This document shows positions 1-12,279 of a stretch of DNA of 64,000 bases, piece after piece. The notes beneath the pieces are model-generated. The model had not been told where the DNA came from, made no database searches, and worked only from the letters and a program-made list of their open reading frames with translations. Each line of letters opens with the position of its first letter. The stretch's first letter is position 1. A program made the position numbers and the translations under genes. The DNA comes from Candidatus Zymogenaceae bacterium (GTDB lineage: Bacteria > Desulfobacterota > Zymogenia > Zymogenales > Zymogenaceae). The stretch covers positions 1 to 64,000 of the forward strand of contig JAFGFE010000031.1 in assembly GCA_016931225.1 (NCBI GenBank), given 5' to 3'.

Positions 1-35
1 CCCACACCGTCAGGTGGAGTCGCATCGGCGTTTGC

Positions 36-224
36 TTACACCTTAACCGCTTTTCCTGATCGTATACAGCGGGTACATACCTTGACCCGCTTCACCTTGC
101 CGCCGACTTTGATTTTCATGGGCTGCAGGTTTGGATACCATTTCCTTTTAGATTTATTGTGGGCGTGGCTGACATGAAACCCGGTCATGGCGCCCTTGCC
201 GCATATGTCGCATATTCTGCTCAT
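36..224 (-). CDS. rpmB: 50S ribosomal protein L28
   Basis: A 62-residue basic protein that is a component of the large ribosomal subunit. It begins [11 protein letters not shown] and carries two Cys pairs, CDIC near the N terminus and CTRC near residue 51, as in the zinc-binding form of L28. The length matches the family. A GGAGG ribosome binding site lies 9 nt upstream of the ATG at 224. It is divergent from rsmI across only 46 bp, so its promoter probably overlaps the start of rsmI. Confidence 0.96.
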   Translation of the reverse strand: MSRICDICGKGAMTGFHVSHAHNKSKRKWYPNLQPMKIKVGGKVKRVKVCTRCIRSGKAVKV

Positions 225-270
225 TTATGCCAACCTCCAATTTTCAAAATCAACATGGTAATATACAAAA

Positions 271-1167
271 TTGAAAGCGAAAAATCAAGAAAAAAATACA
301 CGTTCGGATACACAAAACGGCATTCTATATGTCATATCGACGCCCATCGGCAATCTCGGGGACATAACCGTACGTGCCGTGGAGATTCTACACAAGACGA
401 CGTATGTCGCTGCGGAGAAGATATCGCATACGAAGAAACTCCTTTCGCACTACCGTATCTCTGCAACATATATCAGCTACCGGGAGGAAAACCGGGTTCA
501 CGCAGCGGACGAGATAATCCGTCTTATTTGCGCCGGGCATGATGTGGCGCTGGTGAGCGACGCCGGCACTCCCGGCATTTCCGACCCGGGGCACTACCTC
601 ATAGAGCGGTGCATTTCGCTCGATATTTCAGTCGTGCCGATTCCCGGCGCATCGTCCGCCCTTGCCGCGTTGACGAAATCGGGATTTTCATCAGACCAAT
701 TTATATTCATCGGATTTTTGCCGAGAAAAGGGAAGAAACGAACCGAGATTCTTGAGGAGCTCTCACGAGAAAGAAGAACGGCGATCATATTCGAATCACC
801 CAAAAGGACGATCAATACGTTGCGGGATATGGCCGAACATATTCAGGACAGACCCGTCGCTCTATGTAGAGAACTCACAAAACTCCATGAAACCTGCCTC
901 AGGGGGACAGCCTGGGAGCTGATCGACATCTCTCAGGAGCACGATCCGCTCAAAGGAGAGGTTGTGTTGGTGGTATCGGGATTCCAAGACGATCCAAAAA
1001 TGTCCATGTTGTCCGACGAAGATATCAAAAGGAGGGCAGAGGATTTTGTGAGAAAATACCCCGAGGCGAAAACCGGCACCATTGCAGCGATGTTGTCAAA
1101 AGAAACCGGCGTACGAAAATCCCGCGCCTATAGAATGATTGTTGATGTGAGAGAGAGAAAAGATTAA
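271..1167 (+). CDS. rsmI: 16S rRNA (cytidine(1402)-2'-O)-methyltransferase RsmI
   Basis: A SAM-dependent tetrapyrrole-methylase-fold enzyme that 2'-O-methylates C1402 in the decoding centre of 16S rRNA. At 298 aa it is normal length. Family signatures are STPIGNLGDIT near residue 24, VSDAGTPGISDPG near residue 94 and PGASSALAAL near residue 124, followed by the C-terminal domain. The only usable in-frame start before the first motif is the TTG at 271. No clear ribosome binding site precedes it and no in-frame ATG exists nearby, so the exact start is uncertain. A strong hairpin terminator follows at 1300. Confidence 0.95.
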   Translation: MKAKNQEKNTRSDTQNGILYVISTPIGNLGDITVRAVEILHKTTYVAAEKISHTKKLLSHYRISATYISYREENRVHAADEIIRLICAGHDVALVSDAGTPGISDPGHYLIERCISLDISVVPIPGASSALAALTKSGFSSDQFIFIGFLPRKGKKRTEILEELSRERRTAIIFESPKRTINTLRDMAEHIQDRPVALCRELTKLHETCLRGTAWELIDISQEHDPLKGEVVLVVSGFQDDPKMSMLSDEDIKRRAEDFVRKYPEAKTGTIAAMLSKETGVRKSRAYRMIVDVRERKD

Positions 1168-1223
1168 ATAGGGGTTCAGCCTTCGTTTTGGAGAAAAGGA
1201 AGGGATACACCCACAAAACATAC

Positions 1224-1258
1224 CCCGCATGGAACTCGAAAATCGAGGCCGCATGCGG
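1224..1258. repeat. nested inverted repeat downstream of rsmI
   Basis: An outer perfect 8-bp inverted repeat (CCCGCATG with CATGCGGG) encloses an inner 5-bp stem (CTCGA with TCGAG). No T-run follows, so it is not a standard terminator. It would fold as a stable stem-loop in RNA from either strand. Function unknown. Confidence 0.45.
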
Positions 1259-1299
1259 GTAATCGGATATCTCTCTCGATGGTATATATAGATACAAAT

Positions 1300-1323
1300 G
1301 AAAACGGGCTTTCGCCCGTTTTC
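1300..1323 (+). terminator. hairpin terminator after rsmI, probably bidirectional
   Basis: A perfect 10-bp stem, GAAAACGGGC with GCCCGTTTTC, closes a 4-nt loop. The TTTTC at the end of the 3' arm supplies the U-rich tail. The mirror A/T tract on the 5' side allows it to serve the convergent minus-strand gene ending at 1363 as well. Confidence 0.75.
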
Positions 1324-1362
1324 TATCTCACGACCTGTGTTTTAAAGGAAAAGCGCAAATAA

Positions 1363-1641
1363 TCAGTGCTTTCCCGAAATCGTCGGATCGGGGGCGCCGG
1401 GGGTCTGATCTTCACGATTCTGGACATGCCTTTTTCCCTCGAATATCGCCTGTCTGCTCATTTCAATGAGAAAAACCGCCATAGGGAGGCTGATCGTTTC
1501 GGCCACCGTTTCGACACGACCGCGCCCGTTACTGTCCGTGAAGGAAATGGCGATAACAGACTCCACCCCATCATTCTCCTTGAGATCATGCATCAGCCTC
1601 TTGATCTCTTTAATTTTATCAGCTGGCTTATCAACGGGCAT
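1363..1641 (-). CDS. conserved hypothetical protein, 92 aa
   Basis: A small soluble protein that I do not recognise. The N-terminal third is charged and probably helical, the middle holds a predicted beta segment (VIAISFTDSNGRGRVETVAETI), and the tail is Pro-rich. There is no signal peptide or membrane segment. A GAGGGG ribosome binding site precedes the ATG at 1641. It lies 77 bp downstream of the RsbRD_N-like gene on the same strand and may be cotranscribed with it. The frame is open and has proper signals, but homology was not tested. Confidence 0.6.
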   Translation of the reverse strand: MPVDKPADKIKEIKRLMHDLKENDGVESVIAISFTDSNGRGRVETVAETISLPMAVFLIEMSRQAIFEGKRHVQNREDQTPGAPDPTISGKH

Positions 1642-1718
1642 ATATCACCCCTCTGTGAGGCGGAAATGTTAAAAGCCTTCGATGTTTTCAAACGTCCCGG
1701 ATTGTATCTCGGGGTTTG

Positions 1719-2234
1719 TTATTTCGATTCCTGTTTCTTGAGGGTATCCAAGAACTTGCCGAAAATGGTCTTGTACAGCTTTTTGTCGTTCTTGACCTTT
1801 TGACGAACCGCCTCTTCGTATCCGATGATGGTGTAATAGATGGCCCGGTCAAAAAACAAAACCACCCGATTGTTCAGCTCCAGTGACTGATACAGCTCGA
1901 AAGCCGTTGAGAGCTGACCGTCGGAGAGGATATAGAGCCACAGGTGTCGTTTAAGGAGCACCAGGGCGCTCACCACTTCGTGAAGGGCGAATCCCTCCTC
2001 AAATCGCTCCTGGCCAAGGCGGGTGTAGTATTCTTTCACTTCGTCCTTGCTGGTGGAACGAGATATCCAGTGACTTAACTGGCTGTACACGAGATGGGCG
2101 CGTTCGTAGAGTTTCTCTTCATCGAATTCCTGATAGGTGGGTGTGGAGGGATTTTCCCTCACGTCTCCCATCCAGTGTTTTGTGAGAATATCGGCGTTGC
2201 TCTCTATCAAATTGACCAGTTTTTCAGAAATCAT
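1719..2234 (-). CDS. RsbRD_N-like sensor-domain protein
   Basis: A 171-residue, all-helical, soluble protein. Features such as the N-terminal ESNADILTKHWMGDVRENPSTPTY region and the EEGFALHEVVSALVLLKRHLW helix resemble the RsbRD_N domain (non-heme globin-like sensory module) of RsbR and some histidine kinases. Here it stands alone, with no STAS or kinase domain attached. That suggests a free-standing sensor or partner protein. A GGGGGA ribosome binding site precedes the ATG at 2234, and a good promoter lies at 2284-2313. The family call rests on motif resemblance only. Confidence 0.65.
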   Translation of the reverse strand: MISEKLVNLIESNADILTKHWMGDVRENPSTPTYQEFDEEKLYERAHLVYSQLSHWISRSTSKDEVKEYYTRLGQERFEEGFALHEVVSALVLLKRHLWLYILSDGQLSTAFELYQSLELNNRVVLFFDRAIYYTIIGYEEAVRQKVKNDKKLYKTIFGKFLDTLKKQESK

Positions 2235-2283
2235 AGTAAATCCCCCATATAAAATGTATTATTATTGCTCTTTTCTTATCCTT

Positions 2284-2313
2284 ATAATAACCACCGGGAT
2301 AGTTCATTGTCAA
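2284..2313 (-). promoter_or_regulatory. sigma70-type promoter for the RsbRD_N-like gene
   Basis: On the minus strand a consensus TTGACA (2313-2308) is followed after 18 bp by TATTAT (2289-2284), which differs from consensus at one base. It lies about 50 bp upstream of the ATG at 2234, just beyond the stop of the preceding lipoprotein gene. Confidence 0.6.
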
Positions 2314-2322
2314 CATCATACT

Positions 2323-2949
2323 TTATTTACCGACAAATTCAAACGGGATCGAATATGACGTCCCTGAGAAGATGATGCCTTTGACCATGACAACGATATG
2401 CTTTGTTTTTCTTGGCATGCTCGGAAATACGAGGAGTCCTTCGATACTGGTGCCTGGTTCTATATCCAGGGCCGCGCTGAACATGCTCTTTTTGAATGAT
2501 GTTGCATCAGCCTCCGGGGCGAGTCGACGAAATCCGACAACGACTTCTGCGTAATCAAGTGCGCCGCGGAAGTAGCTTCCATCCACGTATATGGCGCAGC
2601 TTACGGGGTTGAACGTGATTTCTTCATTGGAACGATTCACGAAAGTCACAAGAAACAGATTGAAGGCGTCCCTCATCTCCGGGGCGGAAAGAAACGGGTT
2701 AGAGAGATCGTGTTTCATAAAAAACAGATCGATATCGGTATCATCGAGATATCGTATTTTGACATCATTCCCCAGCATGTCATAGACGACGGTATGACCC
2801 TCAAAATCAAAATTCATGGGCGTTTCGACTTCGGTGAAACGAGGCATGAAGTCTATTTTTCCGGTTTGCTCCATGTATGGCGCACAGCCAAAATAAAAAA
2901 AAGCGGCGCAAGAAAACATGAGACATGAAACCAGGAAGAGTTTTTTCAT
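2323..2949 (-). CDS. putative lipoprotein, function unknown
   Basis: A 208-residue exported protein. From the ATG at 2949 it begins MKKLFLVSCLMFSC and reaches a lipobox-like FYFGC with Cys22 as probable lipidation site. The remainder is a beta-rich domain I do not recognise. It includes a stretch about extracytoplasmic-type beta strands (VGFRRLAPEADATSFKKS). The frame extends 13 codons further upstream, but the ATG at 2949 gives a proper signal peptide and lies 2 nt after the AmrS stop. It is the last gene of the ligA-acylphosphatase-AmrS operon. Confidence 0.7.
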   Translation of the reverse strand: MKKLFLVSCLMFSCAAFFYFGCAPYMEQTGKIDFMPRFTEVETPMNFDFEGHTVVYDMLGNDVKIRYLDDTDIDLFFMKHDLSNPFLSAPEMRDAFNLFLVTFVNRSNEEITFNPVSCAIYVDGSYFRGALDYAEVVVGFRRLAPEADATSFKKSMFSAALDIEPGTSIEGLLVFPSMPRKTKHIVVMVKGIIFSGTSYSIPFEFVGK

Positions 2950-2951
2950 AA

Positions 2952-3941
2952 TCAACCTTCCGTTATAAAGTGAACATCGGCTCCGCACGAGGAGCAGCGG
3001 CTCCCGTCGATACCCGTGATGTGTGTGGAGTATCCGCTCCGTTTCACCAGTATCGATTTGCAGTGCGGGCAGATTGAATCTTGTCCCTCAACGGCACGCA
3101 TATTACCGACGTACACGTAGTTGAGCTTCTCTCGGGCGATGGAATAGGCGCGCATCATCGTCTCTTCCGGGGTAGGGGGTGCTGCAAAGGAGCGATGGGG
3201 AAAATACCGGGAGAGGTGCAGGGGAATGTCAGGGTCCGTATCGGCGATAAAATCGGTCAGTTTAATAAAGTGTTCGTCGGTGTCATTATGACCGGGTATG
3301 ATGAGGTTCGTCACCTCCACAAGGCACGCTTTCGACGCCGTACGGATGGTATCGAGTACCGGCTCAAGCCGTCCCCTACAGTGTGTCTTGTAGAACTCAT
3401 CATCCATCGACTTGAGGTCGATATTCATGGCGTCGATGATCGGAAGAATCTCAGAGAGCGGTTCGGGATTGATAAAACCGTTTGTCACCAGGACGTTGGA
3501 GAACCCCGCCTCCTTCACCGCAATTCCCGCATCCATCAGGAACTCATGCCAGATAAACGGCTCGTTATAGGTATACGCCACACCGATGGACGCATGTTTT
3601 CGGGCAAGCTCCACAACATCGGTCGCCGTGCATGTCGTGCGGGGTACGGGGGATGTGACCAGAGACCAGTTCTGACAGAAGCCGCAGGCGAAATTGCACC
3701 CGACGCTCCCCAAAGAGAGGATCGACGAGCCGGGAAAATAATGATAGAGCGGCTTCTTTTCTATCGGGTCCATCTGGGCCGACGCAACGCGCCCGTAGGT
3801 GAGGGCGAAAAGGGCGCCGTTTCTATTCTCCCGAACCCCGCATACGCCCCGTTTGCCATCTGCGATGGTGCATTCATGGGGACACAGGCCGCAGTCGACC
3901 CGGTTCTTGTCCCGCTTCACGTAATAGCGTGCTTCTTTCAT
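2952..3941 (-). CDS. amrS: AmmeMemoRadiSam system radical SAM enzyme (AmrS family)
   Basis: A radical SAM enzyme of about 329 residues. An N-terminal Cys-rich segment (CGLCPHEC, then CGVREN) precedes the cluster motif CNFACGFC (CxxxCxxC) that binds the SAM-cleaving 4Fe-4S. The C terminus has paired CPHC and CSSC motifs that look like a small metal-binding knuckle. The family is usually linked to AMMECR1 and Memo proteins, whose reaction is unsettled; neither partner is in this window. The start is either ATG 3941 or ATG 3956, which overlaps the acylphosphatase stop. It is translationally coupled to the upstream gene. Confidence 0.85.
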   Translation of the reverse strand: MKEARYYVKRDKNRVDCGLCPHECTIADGKRGVCGVRENRNGALFALTYGRVASAQMDPIEKKPLYHYFPGSSILSLGSVGCNFACGFCQNWSLVTSPVPRTTCTATDVVELARKHASIGVAYTYNEPFIWHEFLMDAGIAVKEAGFSNVLVTNGFINPEPLSEILPIIDAMNIDLKSMDDEFYKTHCRGRLEPVLDTIRTASKACLVEVTNLIIPGHNDTDEHFIKLTDFIADTDPDIPLHLSRYFPHRSFAAPPTPEETMMRAYSIAREKLNYVYVGNMRAVEGQDSICPHCKSILVKRSGYSTHITGIDGSRCSSCGADVHFITEG

Positions 3942-3942
3942 G

Positions 3943-7147
<3,205 letters not shown>

Positions 7148-7158
<11 letters not shown>

Positions 7159-7831
7159 ATCTCTGCACTCTTGGGACGTCGATTATCAGACCGCGAGAAG
7201 TATACAGGAGCATCTTCGCGGCAGGCTGATATTGACGGGCGGAAATTCTTCTTTCACGCTTGTCGCCGGGGCCGATGTGTCGTACAATAGGGGGGATGAC
7301 GTTTTCTTCGCCTCCGTCGTGGTGATGGATCTCCACACGGGCGCGATCGTCGAGAAGGTGCACCATCACGGATGTGTCACGTTCCCCTACATTCCGGGCC
7401 TTCTCACGTTTCGGGAGGGGCCGGTGGTGCTCGGTGCCTTCGAAAAGCTCACGGTCACGCCCGATGTCGTGATTTTTGACGGACAAGGCATCGCGCACCC
7501 CAGAGGACTGGGACTCGCGGCCCACCTGGGACTCATACTCGATCTTCCCAGCGCCGGATGCGCCAAATCACGGCTCGTGGGGGAGCACGGGCCCGTGGGA
7601 TGGGAGAAGGGGAGCATCACTCCCCTCATGTATGAAGAGAAAAAAGTCGGTGCGGTTCTCAGGACGAGAACGGGGGTAAAGCCGGTGTTCGTCTCCCCCG
7701 GGCACCGGCTCGACTGCATGGGCGCAGTGGACCTGGTCTTGTCCGCCGTCGGGAAATATCGACTTCCGGAACCGATCAGGCACGCGCATACGTCCGTCAA
7801 TACGTTTCGCCGGGAACTTTCAGGCATATGA
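7148..7831 (+). CDS. nfi: endonuclease V
   Basis: Endonuclease V cleaves DNA one nucleotide 3' of deoxyinosine and starts repair of deaminated adenine. The metal-binding residues are visible: Asp43 in GADVSY, Glu90 in the YIPGLLTFREGP segment and Asp111 in FDGQGIAHPRGLGLAAHLG. Length 227 aa is typical. The TTG at 7148 gives the expected N terminus; a GAGG sequence lies 12 nt before it. Its TGA overlaps the next ATG (ATGA at 7828), so translation is coupled. Confidence 0.94.
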
Positions 7832-10059
7832 AAACAAAAAAACTTCGCTATATCGTCGTCATCCTGGTTTTGATGTGGGTGCTGTTTGTCTTCCAGTTTT
7901 CCTGCGTCACGGAGATCTCGCGCTTCAGTCCCGGCGATGCAATCATTTCGATCCTCTCCCTGTCGGACAGCTCCCGACATCTCGAGGTCATCTCCCGGGT
8001 CGATGATATCAATCTCGATGAAATCGATCCCTCCCAGGCGAACAAGCTCGCCTATCTCGCGGCGCTCTCTGCGATGCAGGTTGATGAGTGGGATACCGCC
8101 GAACGATATCTTGAATACTGTCTTTCTCGATACGGCATCCTTGAAGACTACGTGCTCTTTTACCTTTCCGACGTCTACTCCAAACAGGGAAACTTTGAGG
8201 GCGCACTGGCCTCGGGAAGACGCCTCCTGGAAGAACATCCGGACAGCATCTGGTTCGATGAGATGACCCTGACACTGGCCGATTACCATGCGGGGATGGG
8301 GGAATACGACACCGCCCGGGAGATTTACGATGATTTCCTTGATCACAACACATCGTCGGATCTGTATCCCGATGTGTTGTTCAAAAAGGGACTGCTTCTG
8401 GAGATGTCCGGAGAGAGGAACGAGGCGATAGAGATTTACCGAACCATCTTCATCGACTACGCCGGAGACGATACGGCCGCCGATGCGTTTGCAGGTCTGG
8501 TGAGGCTGGGTGGGGTAGGAGACCTGAGCGCGAAGGATTTAAGAAACCGCATCGACACCCTTTATAACGCAGATTACTACACCTCATGCATCGGTGCGAT
8601 CAAGGAGATGGCGGCGCTCCTTGACACCACGGAGGCGGACCTTCCGGGTGCGGGGGAGATATCCTTCATCAAGGCGAAATGTTACTACGGTGCACACAAA
8701 TACGAGAGCGCGGCGGCCCTCTTCGAGCGGCTTGCCAAAGACAATCCCGGCATTCCGGAGGACACGCTCCTGTACTGGCGGGCGAAGGCACAGGACAAGA
8801 TGGAAAATGACGATGCCGCCATATCGCTTTTCATCGAGTTGTTCGAGAAAAATCCGAAGGGTCCTCTTGCGGACGACTCCCTCTACCTCGCCGCTCGAAC
8901 GTGCGAGGAAATCGGTGATTTCGACCGCGCCCTGAAGTATTACAAGAAATATCTCACCACGTATTCCCACAGTAAACGAATAGAGGATGTGACCTGGTAC
9001 ATCGCCTGGATATACTACCAGGAAGCGCAGTATGAGCTGGCTCTGGAATATTTCGAAAACCTCGCCGCTCGATATCGAAAAAAAGACGGCTACCCCCAGT
9101 ACATCTACTGGCGGGCGAGATCCATGGAGGAACTCTTCCGGTATGAGGAGGCGTATGCCGTATACCGCACGCTGGTGGAGGATTACCCGTATACCTACTA
9201 CAGCTATCAAGCAAAAGAGCGTCTCGAGAAGATGGGATACACCGTTACGATCACTCCCCGGGAAGAGGAATTCGATCCGAACTTCTGGACCGCGGGATTC
9301 GACCGATCGGTTGAGTTCACCTCGGACGAGCGTATCACATCGCACCTCGCCAAGGCGCTGGATCTGATCGCGATGAACCGGGACGAGGAGGCGGCCGGCG
9401 AGCTTTCCCTGGTTATGGAGCGGTCCACGGGAGATCCTGAGCTGCTCATCGAGGTGGCCCGTCTTCTCAGGTTTTCCGGTGATTACTACACGCCGGTGCT
9501 CATCGTCAACAGAAGCTTCCCCCACCACCTGGATGAATACATTCCCGGTGAAAACGACCTCTACTGGCAGATGAAGTATCCGAAGGCGTATGAGGATGAG
9601 GTGCTTTTGCTTTCGGCGGAATTCGACATGGAGCCGGCGCTCATATACTCGGTCATGCGGGCCGAGAGCCTCTTTCAGCCCAGGGTCTATTCCTGGGCCG
9701 GGGCGGTGGGACTGATGCAGATCATGCCCGCCACAGGTGAAGAGATCGCCGCGAACATGGGACTGGAGGACTTTGAGAAGGAGGACCTCCTGGACCATCG
9801 GACGAACCTCAGGTTCGGCGTCTTTTATCTGTCCGGTTTGATGGATGATTTCGACGGTGAGGTGGTCTACGCTCTGTGCGGATACAACGGCGGTCCCGGT
9901 AACGCCCGAAAGTGGAAGCGAACGGCGGACCCTGAGATGGAGATGGACGAGATTATCGAGAATATACCCTTTTCGGAGACCCGTGCGTATGTCAAGCGAA
10001 TCCTCGGCTATTACCGAATCTATAAGACCCTGTATGAAGGCGAAAGTCGTATCCAATAA
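7828..10059 (+). CDS. lytic transglycosylase with N-terminal TPR repeats
   Basis: A 743-residue envelope protein that probably cleaves peptidoglycan glycan strands. An N-terminal hydrophobic segment (residues 9-26) ending at QFSC may be a signal peptide or a poor lipobox. Residues about 50-560 are tetratricopeptide-like helical repeats. The C-terminal SLT domain (about 590-735) has the catalytic Glu613 in MRAESLF, then GLMQIMPATG and ALCGYNGGPGNARKW, as in Slt70 enzymes. The 3' end overlaps the start of pyrK by 26 nt. Confidence 0.92.
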   Translation: MKTKKLRYIVVILVLMWVLFVFQFSCVTEISRFSPGDAIISILSLSDSSRHLEVISRVDDINLDEIDPSQANKLAYLAALSAMQVDEWDTAERYLEYCLSRYGILEDYVLFYLSDVYSKQGNFEGALASGRRLLEEHPDSIWFDEMTLTLADYHAGMGEYDTAREIYDDFLDHNTSSDLYPDVLFKKGLLLEMSGERNEAIEIYRTIFIDYAGDDTAADAFAGLVRLGGVGDLSAKDLRNRIDTLYNADYYTSCIGAIKEMAALLDTTEADLPGAGEISFIKAKCYYGAHKYESAAALFERLAKDNPGIPEDTLLYWRAKAQDKMENDDAAISLFIELFEKNPKGPLADDSLYLAARTCEEIGDFDRALKYYKKYLTTYSHSKRIEDVTWYIAWIYYQEAQYELALEYFENLAARYRKKDGYPQYIYWRARSMEELFRYEEAYAVYRTLVEDYPYTYYSYQAKERLEKMGYTVTITPREEEFDPNFWTAGFDRSVEFTSDERITSHLAKALDLIAMNRDEEAAGELSLVMERSTGDPELLIEVARLLRFSGDYYTPVLIVNRSFPHHLDEYIPGENDLYWQMKYPKAYEDEVLLLSAEFDMEPALIYSVMRAESLFQPRVYSWAGAVGLMQIMPATGEEIAANMGLEDFEKEDLLDHRTNLRFGVFYLSGLMDDFDGEVVYALCGYNGGPGNARKWKRTADPEMEMDEIIENIPFSETRAYVKRILGYYRIYKTLYEGESRIQ

Positions 10060-10816
10060 AGAGGTTTCGCCGGGGCTGTTTCGCCTGTCGCTTGCGGGGG
10101 GCGAAAGACTCACCACGGGTCGCCCCGGCCAATTCGTGATGGTGCGCGGCGTATGGGGAGCCGATCCACTCCTCTCCCGACCGTTCAGCGTGTATCGCTA
10201 TCGATCGTCGATAGATGTCGACGGGACGATTCAGCTTCTGATCAAACGGGTGGGGCGGGGGACGGAGCTTTTCTCCCGGGTCGTTCCGGGAGAGGAGCTG
10301 ACCGTCCAGGGACCGTTGGGAAACGGCTTTCCCAAGATCGATGTATCGGGCAGACTCTTTCTTGCCGGCGGCGGCATCGGTGTAGCACCCATGATGTCGG
10401 TGGCGGAGTCTCTGGCAGGCGAGGAACTGAAGAGAACCCGTCTGATATTCGGCGGAAAGGCGGTTAATGATGTCTCCGGGATCGATGAGGACATTAGTGA
10501 TGTGGGGGTGGAGACGATCTTTGTCACCGAGGACGGGGGGAGGGGACGGGCCGGAACGGTGGTTGATGTGCTGAAGGATGAGCTGACCCCCTCTGATGTG
10601 GTCTTTGCATGCGGCCCCCGAGAGATGCTCAGGGCCGTGGCGACCCTGGCGGGAGAGAAAGACTGCCGTGCGTTTATTTCCCACGAAGAGCGAATGGCCT
10701 GCGGCGTCGGGCTGTGTCTCGGCTGCGCCGTTCCAAAGGCTTCTGGTGAATACGCCCTGACATGCACGGACGGGCCGGTCTTCGTCGCGCAATCAATCCT
10801 GTGGGAGGAGTTGTGA
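10034..10816 (+). CDS. pyrK: dihydroorotate dehydrogenase electron-transfer subunit PyrK
   Basis: A 260-residue flavin and iron-sulfur subunit that passes electrons from dihydroorotate dehydrogenase B to NAD+. It has the ferredoxin-reductase-like FAD domain (SRPFSVYR, then GTELFSRVVPGEELTVQGPLGNGF), an NAD domain starting LAGGGIGVAPM, and a C-terminal 2Fe-2S motif with Cys in CGVGLCLGC and TCTDG. The ATG at 10034 gives the family N terminus and overlaps the preceding gene. pyrD follows 1 nt after its stop. Confidence 0.94.
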   Translation: MKAKVVSNKEVSPGLFRLSLAGGERLTTGRPGQFVMVRGVWGADPLLSRPFSVYRYRSSIDVDGTIQLLIKRVGRGTELFSRVVPGEELTVQGPLGNGFPKIDVSGRLFLAGGGIGVAPMMSVAESLAGEELKRTRLIFGGKAVNDVSGIDEDISDVGVETIFVTEDGGRGRAGTVVDVLKDELTPSDVVFACGPREMLRAVATLAGEKDCRAFISHEERMACGVGLCLGCAVPKASGEYALTCTDGPVFVAQSILWEEL

Positions 10817-10817
10817 G

Positions 10818-11753
10818 ATGACGAACCCCGCCCGACCTGATATGTCTGTGGAGCTGTTCGGTGTTCGGTTCAAGAACCGGGTCATGGGGGCGTCGGGGAC
10901 GGTGGGGTACGGGCTTGAGCTTCTTGACAGTCTCGATATCTCCCGCATCGGAGCGGTGGTGACGAAGGGTATCTCGGCCCTCCCGAAACGGGGGAATCCG
11001 CCACCGAGGATCTGCGAAACCCCGGCAGGCGTCCTCAATTCCATCGGGCTTGAGAATATCGGGGCGGAAAGGTTCATCATCGATGTCCTCCCCGAACTCT
11101 CACGGCACGACACGAATATCATCGCCAACATCTTCGGTGAAACGATGAGCGATTACCAACGTGTCGCCTCGATGTTCCGAGGAGTAAAGGAGGTGTGCGC
11201 GCTGGAGGTGAATCTCTCGTGTCCCAATGTGAAGAAGGGGAGCATCGCCTTCGGGAGGGACCCGGACACGGCGGCGCGCCTTATCAAAAAGGTCAAGAAG
11301 TCCACGGATAAGCCGATTATCGCAAAGCTCACGCCGAACATCACGGACATCGTACCCCTGGCACGAAGCGTCCAGCGCGCCGGCGCCGACGGTGTGTCCT
11401 TGATCAACACCCTCATCGGCATGGCGGTGGACGTCGAAAAACGGCGGGCGGTGTTCAAAAACATCACCGCCGGTCTTTCAGGCCCGGCCGTGCGGCCCGT
11501 AGCCCTCAGGATGGTGTGGGAAGCGGCGTCGAACCTTTCGATCCCCGTCATCGGCATCGGCGGCATAGGATCTGCGAGAGACGCCCTTGAGTTCATCATG
11601 GCAGGCGCCTCAGCGATCCAGGTGGGGACCGCAAACTTCACACATCCCGGAATCATGGGTGATATCGTCGAAGACATGGAAACGTACATAAAAGATCGGA
11701 ACATCAATACACTGGACACGATACAGGGGATCATAACGAGGAAACACTCATGA
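10818..11753 (+). CDS. pyrD: dihydroorotate dehydrogenase B, catalytic subunit
   Basis: A 311-residue FMN enzyme that oxidises dihydroorotate to orotate in pyrimidine biosynthesis. It is of class 1B: the active-site base is a Cys in LEVNLSCPNVKKG near residue 133, and it pairs with the adjacent PyrK. FMN-phosphate contacts are seen in GIGGIGSARDALEFIMAGASAIQVGTA. A GGGAGGAG ribosome binding site lies 7 nt before the ATG. Its stop overlaps the next start in an ATGA. Confidence 0.96.
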   Translation: MTNPARPDMSVELFGVRFKNRVMGASGTVGYGLELLDSLDISRIGAVVTKGISALPKRGNPPPRICETPAGVLNSIGLENIGAERFIIDVLPELSRHDTNIIANIFGETMSDYQRVASMFRGVKEVCALEVNLSCPNVKKGSIAFGRDPDTAARLIKKVKKSTDKPIIAKLTPNITDIVPLARSVQRAGADGVSLINTLIGMAVDVEKRRAVFKNITAGLSGPAVRPVALRMVWEAASNLSIPVIGIGGIGSARDALEFIMAGASAIQVGTANFTHPGIMGDIVEDMETYIKDRNINTLDTIQGIITRKHS

Positions 11754-12277
11754 GCGACGAAACCTTCATCCATCCGACGGCGGTGATTCTGGGCGACGCC
11801 GTGATCGGAAAGAACTCGAGCATATGGCCCCACGCCGTGATACGTGCGGATTTCAACACCATCACCATCGGAGAATACACCAGCATACAGGATTGCTGCG
11901 TCATACACTGTACCCCGTTCAATCCCACCTCGGTGGGGGACTACGTGACCCTGGGGCACGGCGCCGTGCTTCACGCGTGCACAATTTCCAATTATGTCCT
12001 GGTGGGGATGAACGCCACCGTGCTCGACGGGGCACATGTGGAGAAGAATTGCGTTATCGCCGCCGGCTCCGTGATTCTGCCGGGGACGAGGGTTCCCGAG
12101 GGGTCCCTGGTAACCGGCGTGCCGGGGAAAATCCACGAGGGGAAGGCCAATAAAGACGCCATACGAAACGGCGCGCTCACCTATTATGAACTCTCCCGGA
12201 GATACCTGGAGGGACAGGAGAGCTTTCCCCTCGATGAGGTCATGGAGGCGATGAAGAAATATATGGAACAGACCTGA
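11750..12277 (+). CDS. gamma-carbonic anhydrase family hexapeptide-repeat protein
   Basis: A 175-residue left-handed beta-helix protein built from hexapeptide repeats (IHPTAVILGDAVIGKNSSIWPHAVIRAD and so on). Histidines that would bind metal are present in CTPF and in the LGHGAVLHACTI segment, as in the YrdA/PaaY/CamH group. Catalytic activity as carbonic anhydrase is variable in this family and cannot be judged here. It ends the plus-strand series started at 6340 and faces the minus-strand gene ending at 12280 with only 2 nt between. Confidence 0.88.
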   Translation: MSDETFIHPTAVILGDAVIGKNSSIWPHAVIRADFNTITIGEYTSIQDCCVIHCTPFNPTSVGDYVTLGHGAVLHACTISNYVLVGMNATVLDGAHVEKNCVIAAGSVILPGTRVPEGSLVTGVPGKIHEGKANKDAIRNGALTYYELSRRYLEGQESFPLDEVMEAMKKYMEQT

Positions 12278-12279
12278 TA

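Noticed and set aside
2952-3941. Pyruvate formate-lyase activating enzyme as identity of the radical SAM gene
   Set aside because: The N-terminal CGLCPHEC segment and overall layout match the AmrS family, and no glycyl radical enzyme is nearby.
8584-10116. 510-codon minus-strand frame over the lytic transglycosylase
   Set aside because: Shadow of a gene with a complete SLT domain; no ribosome binding site or known motif.
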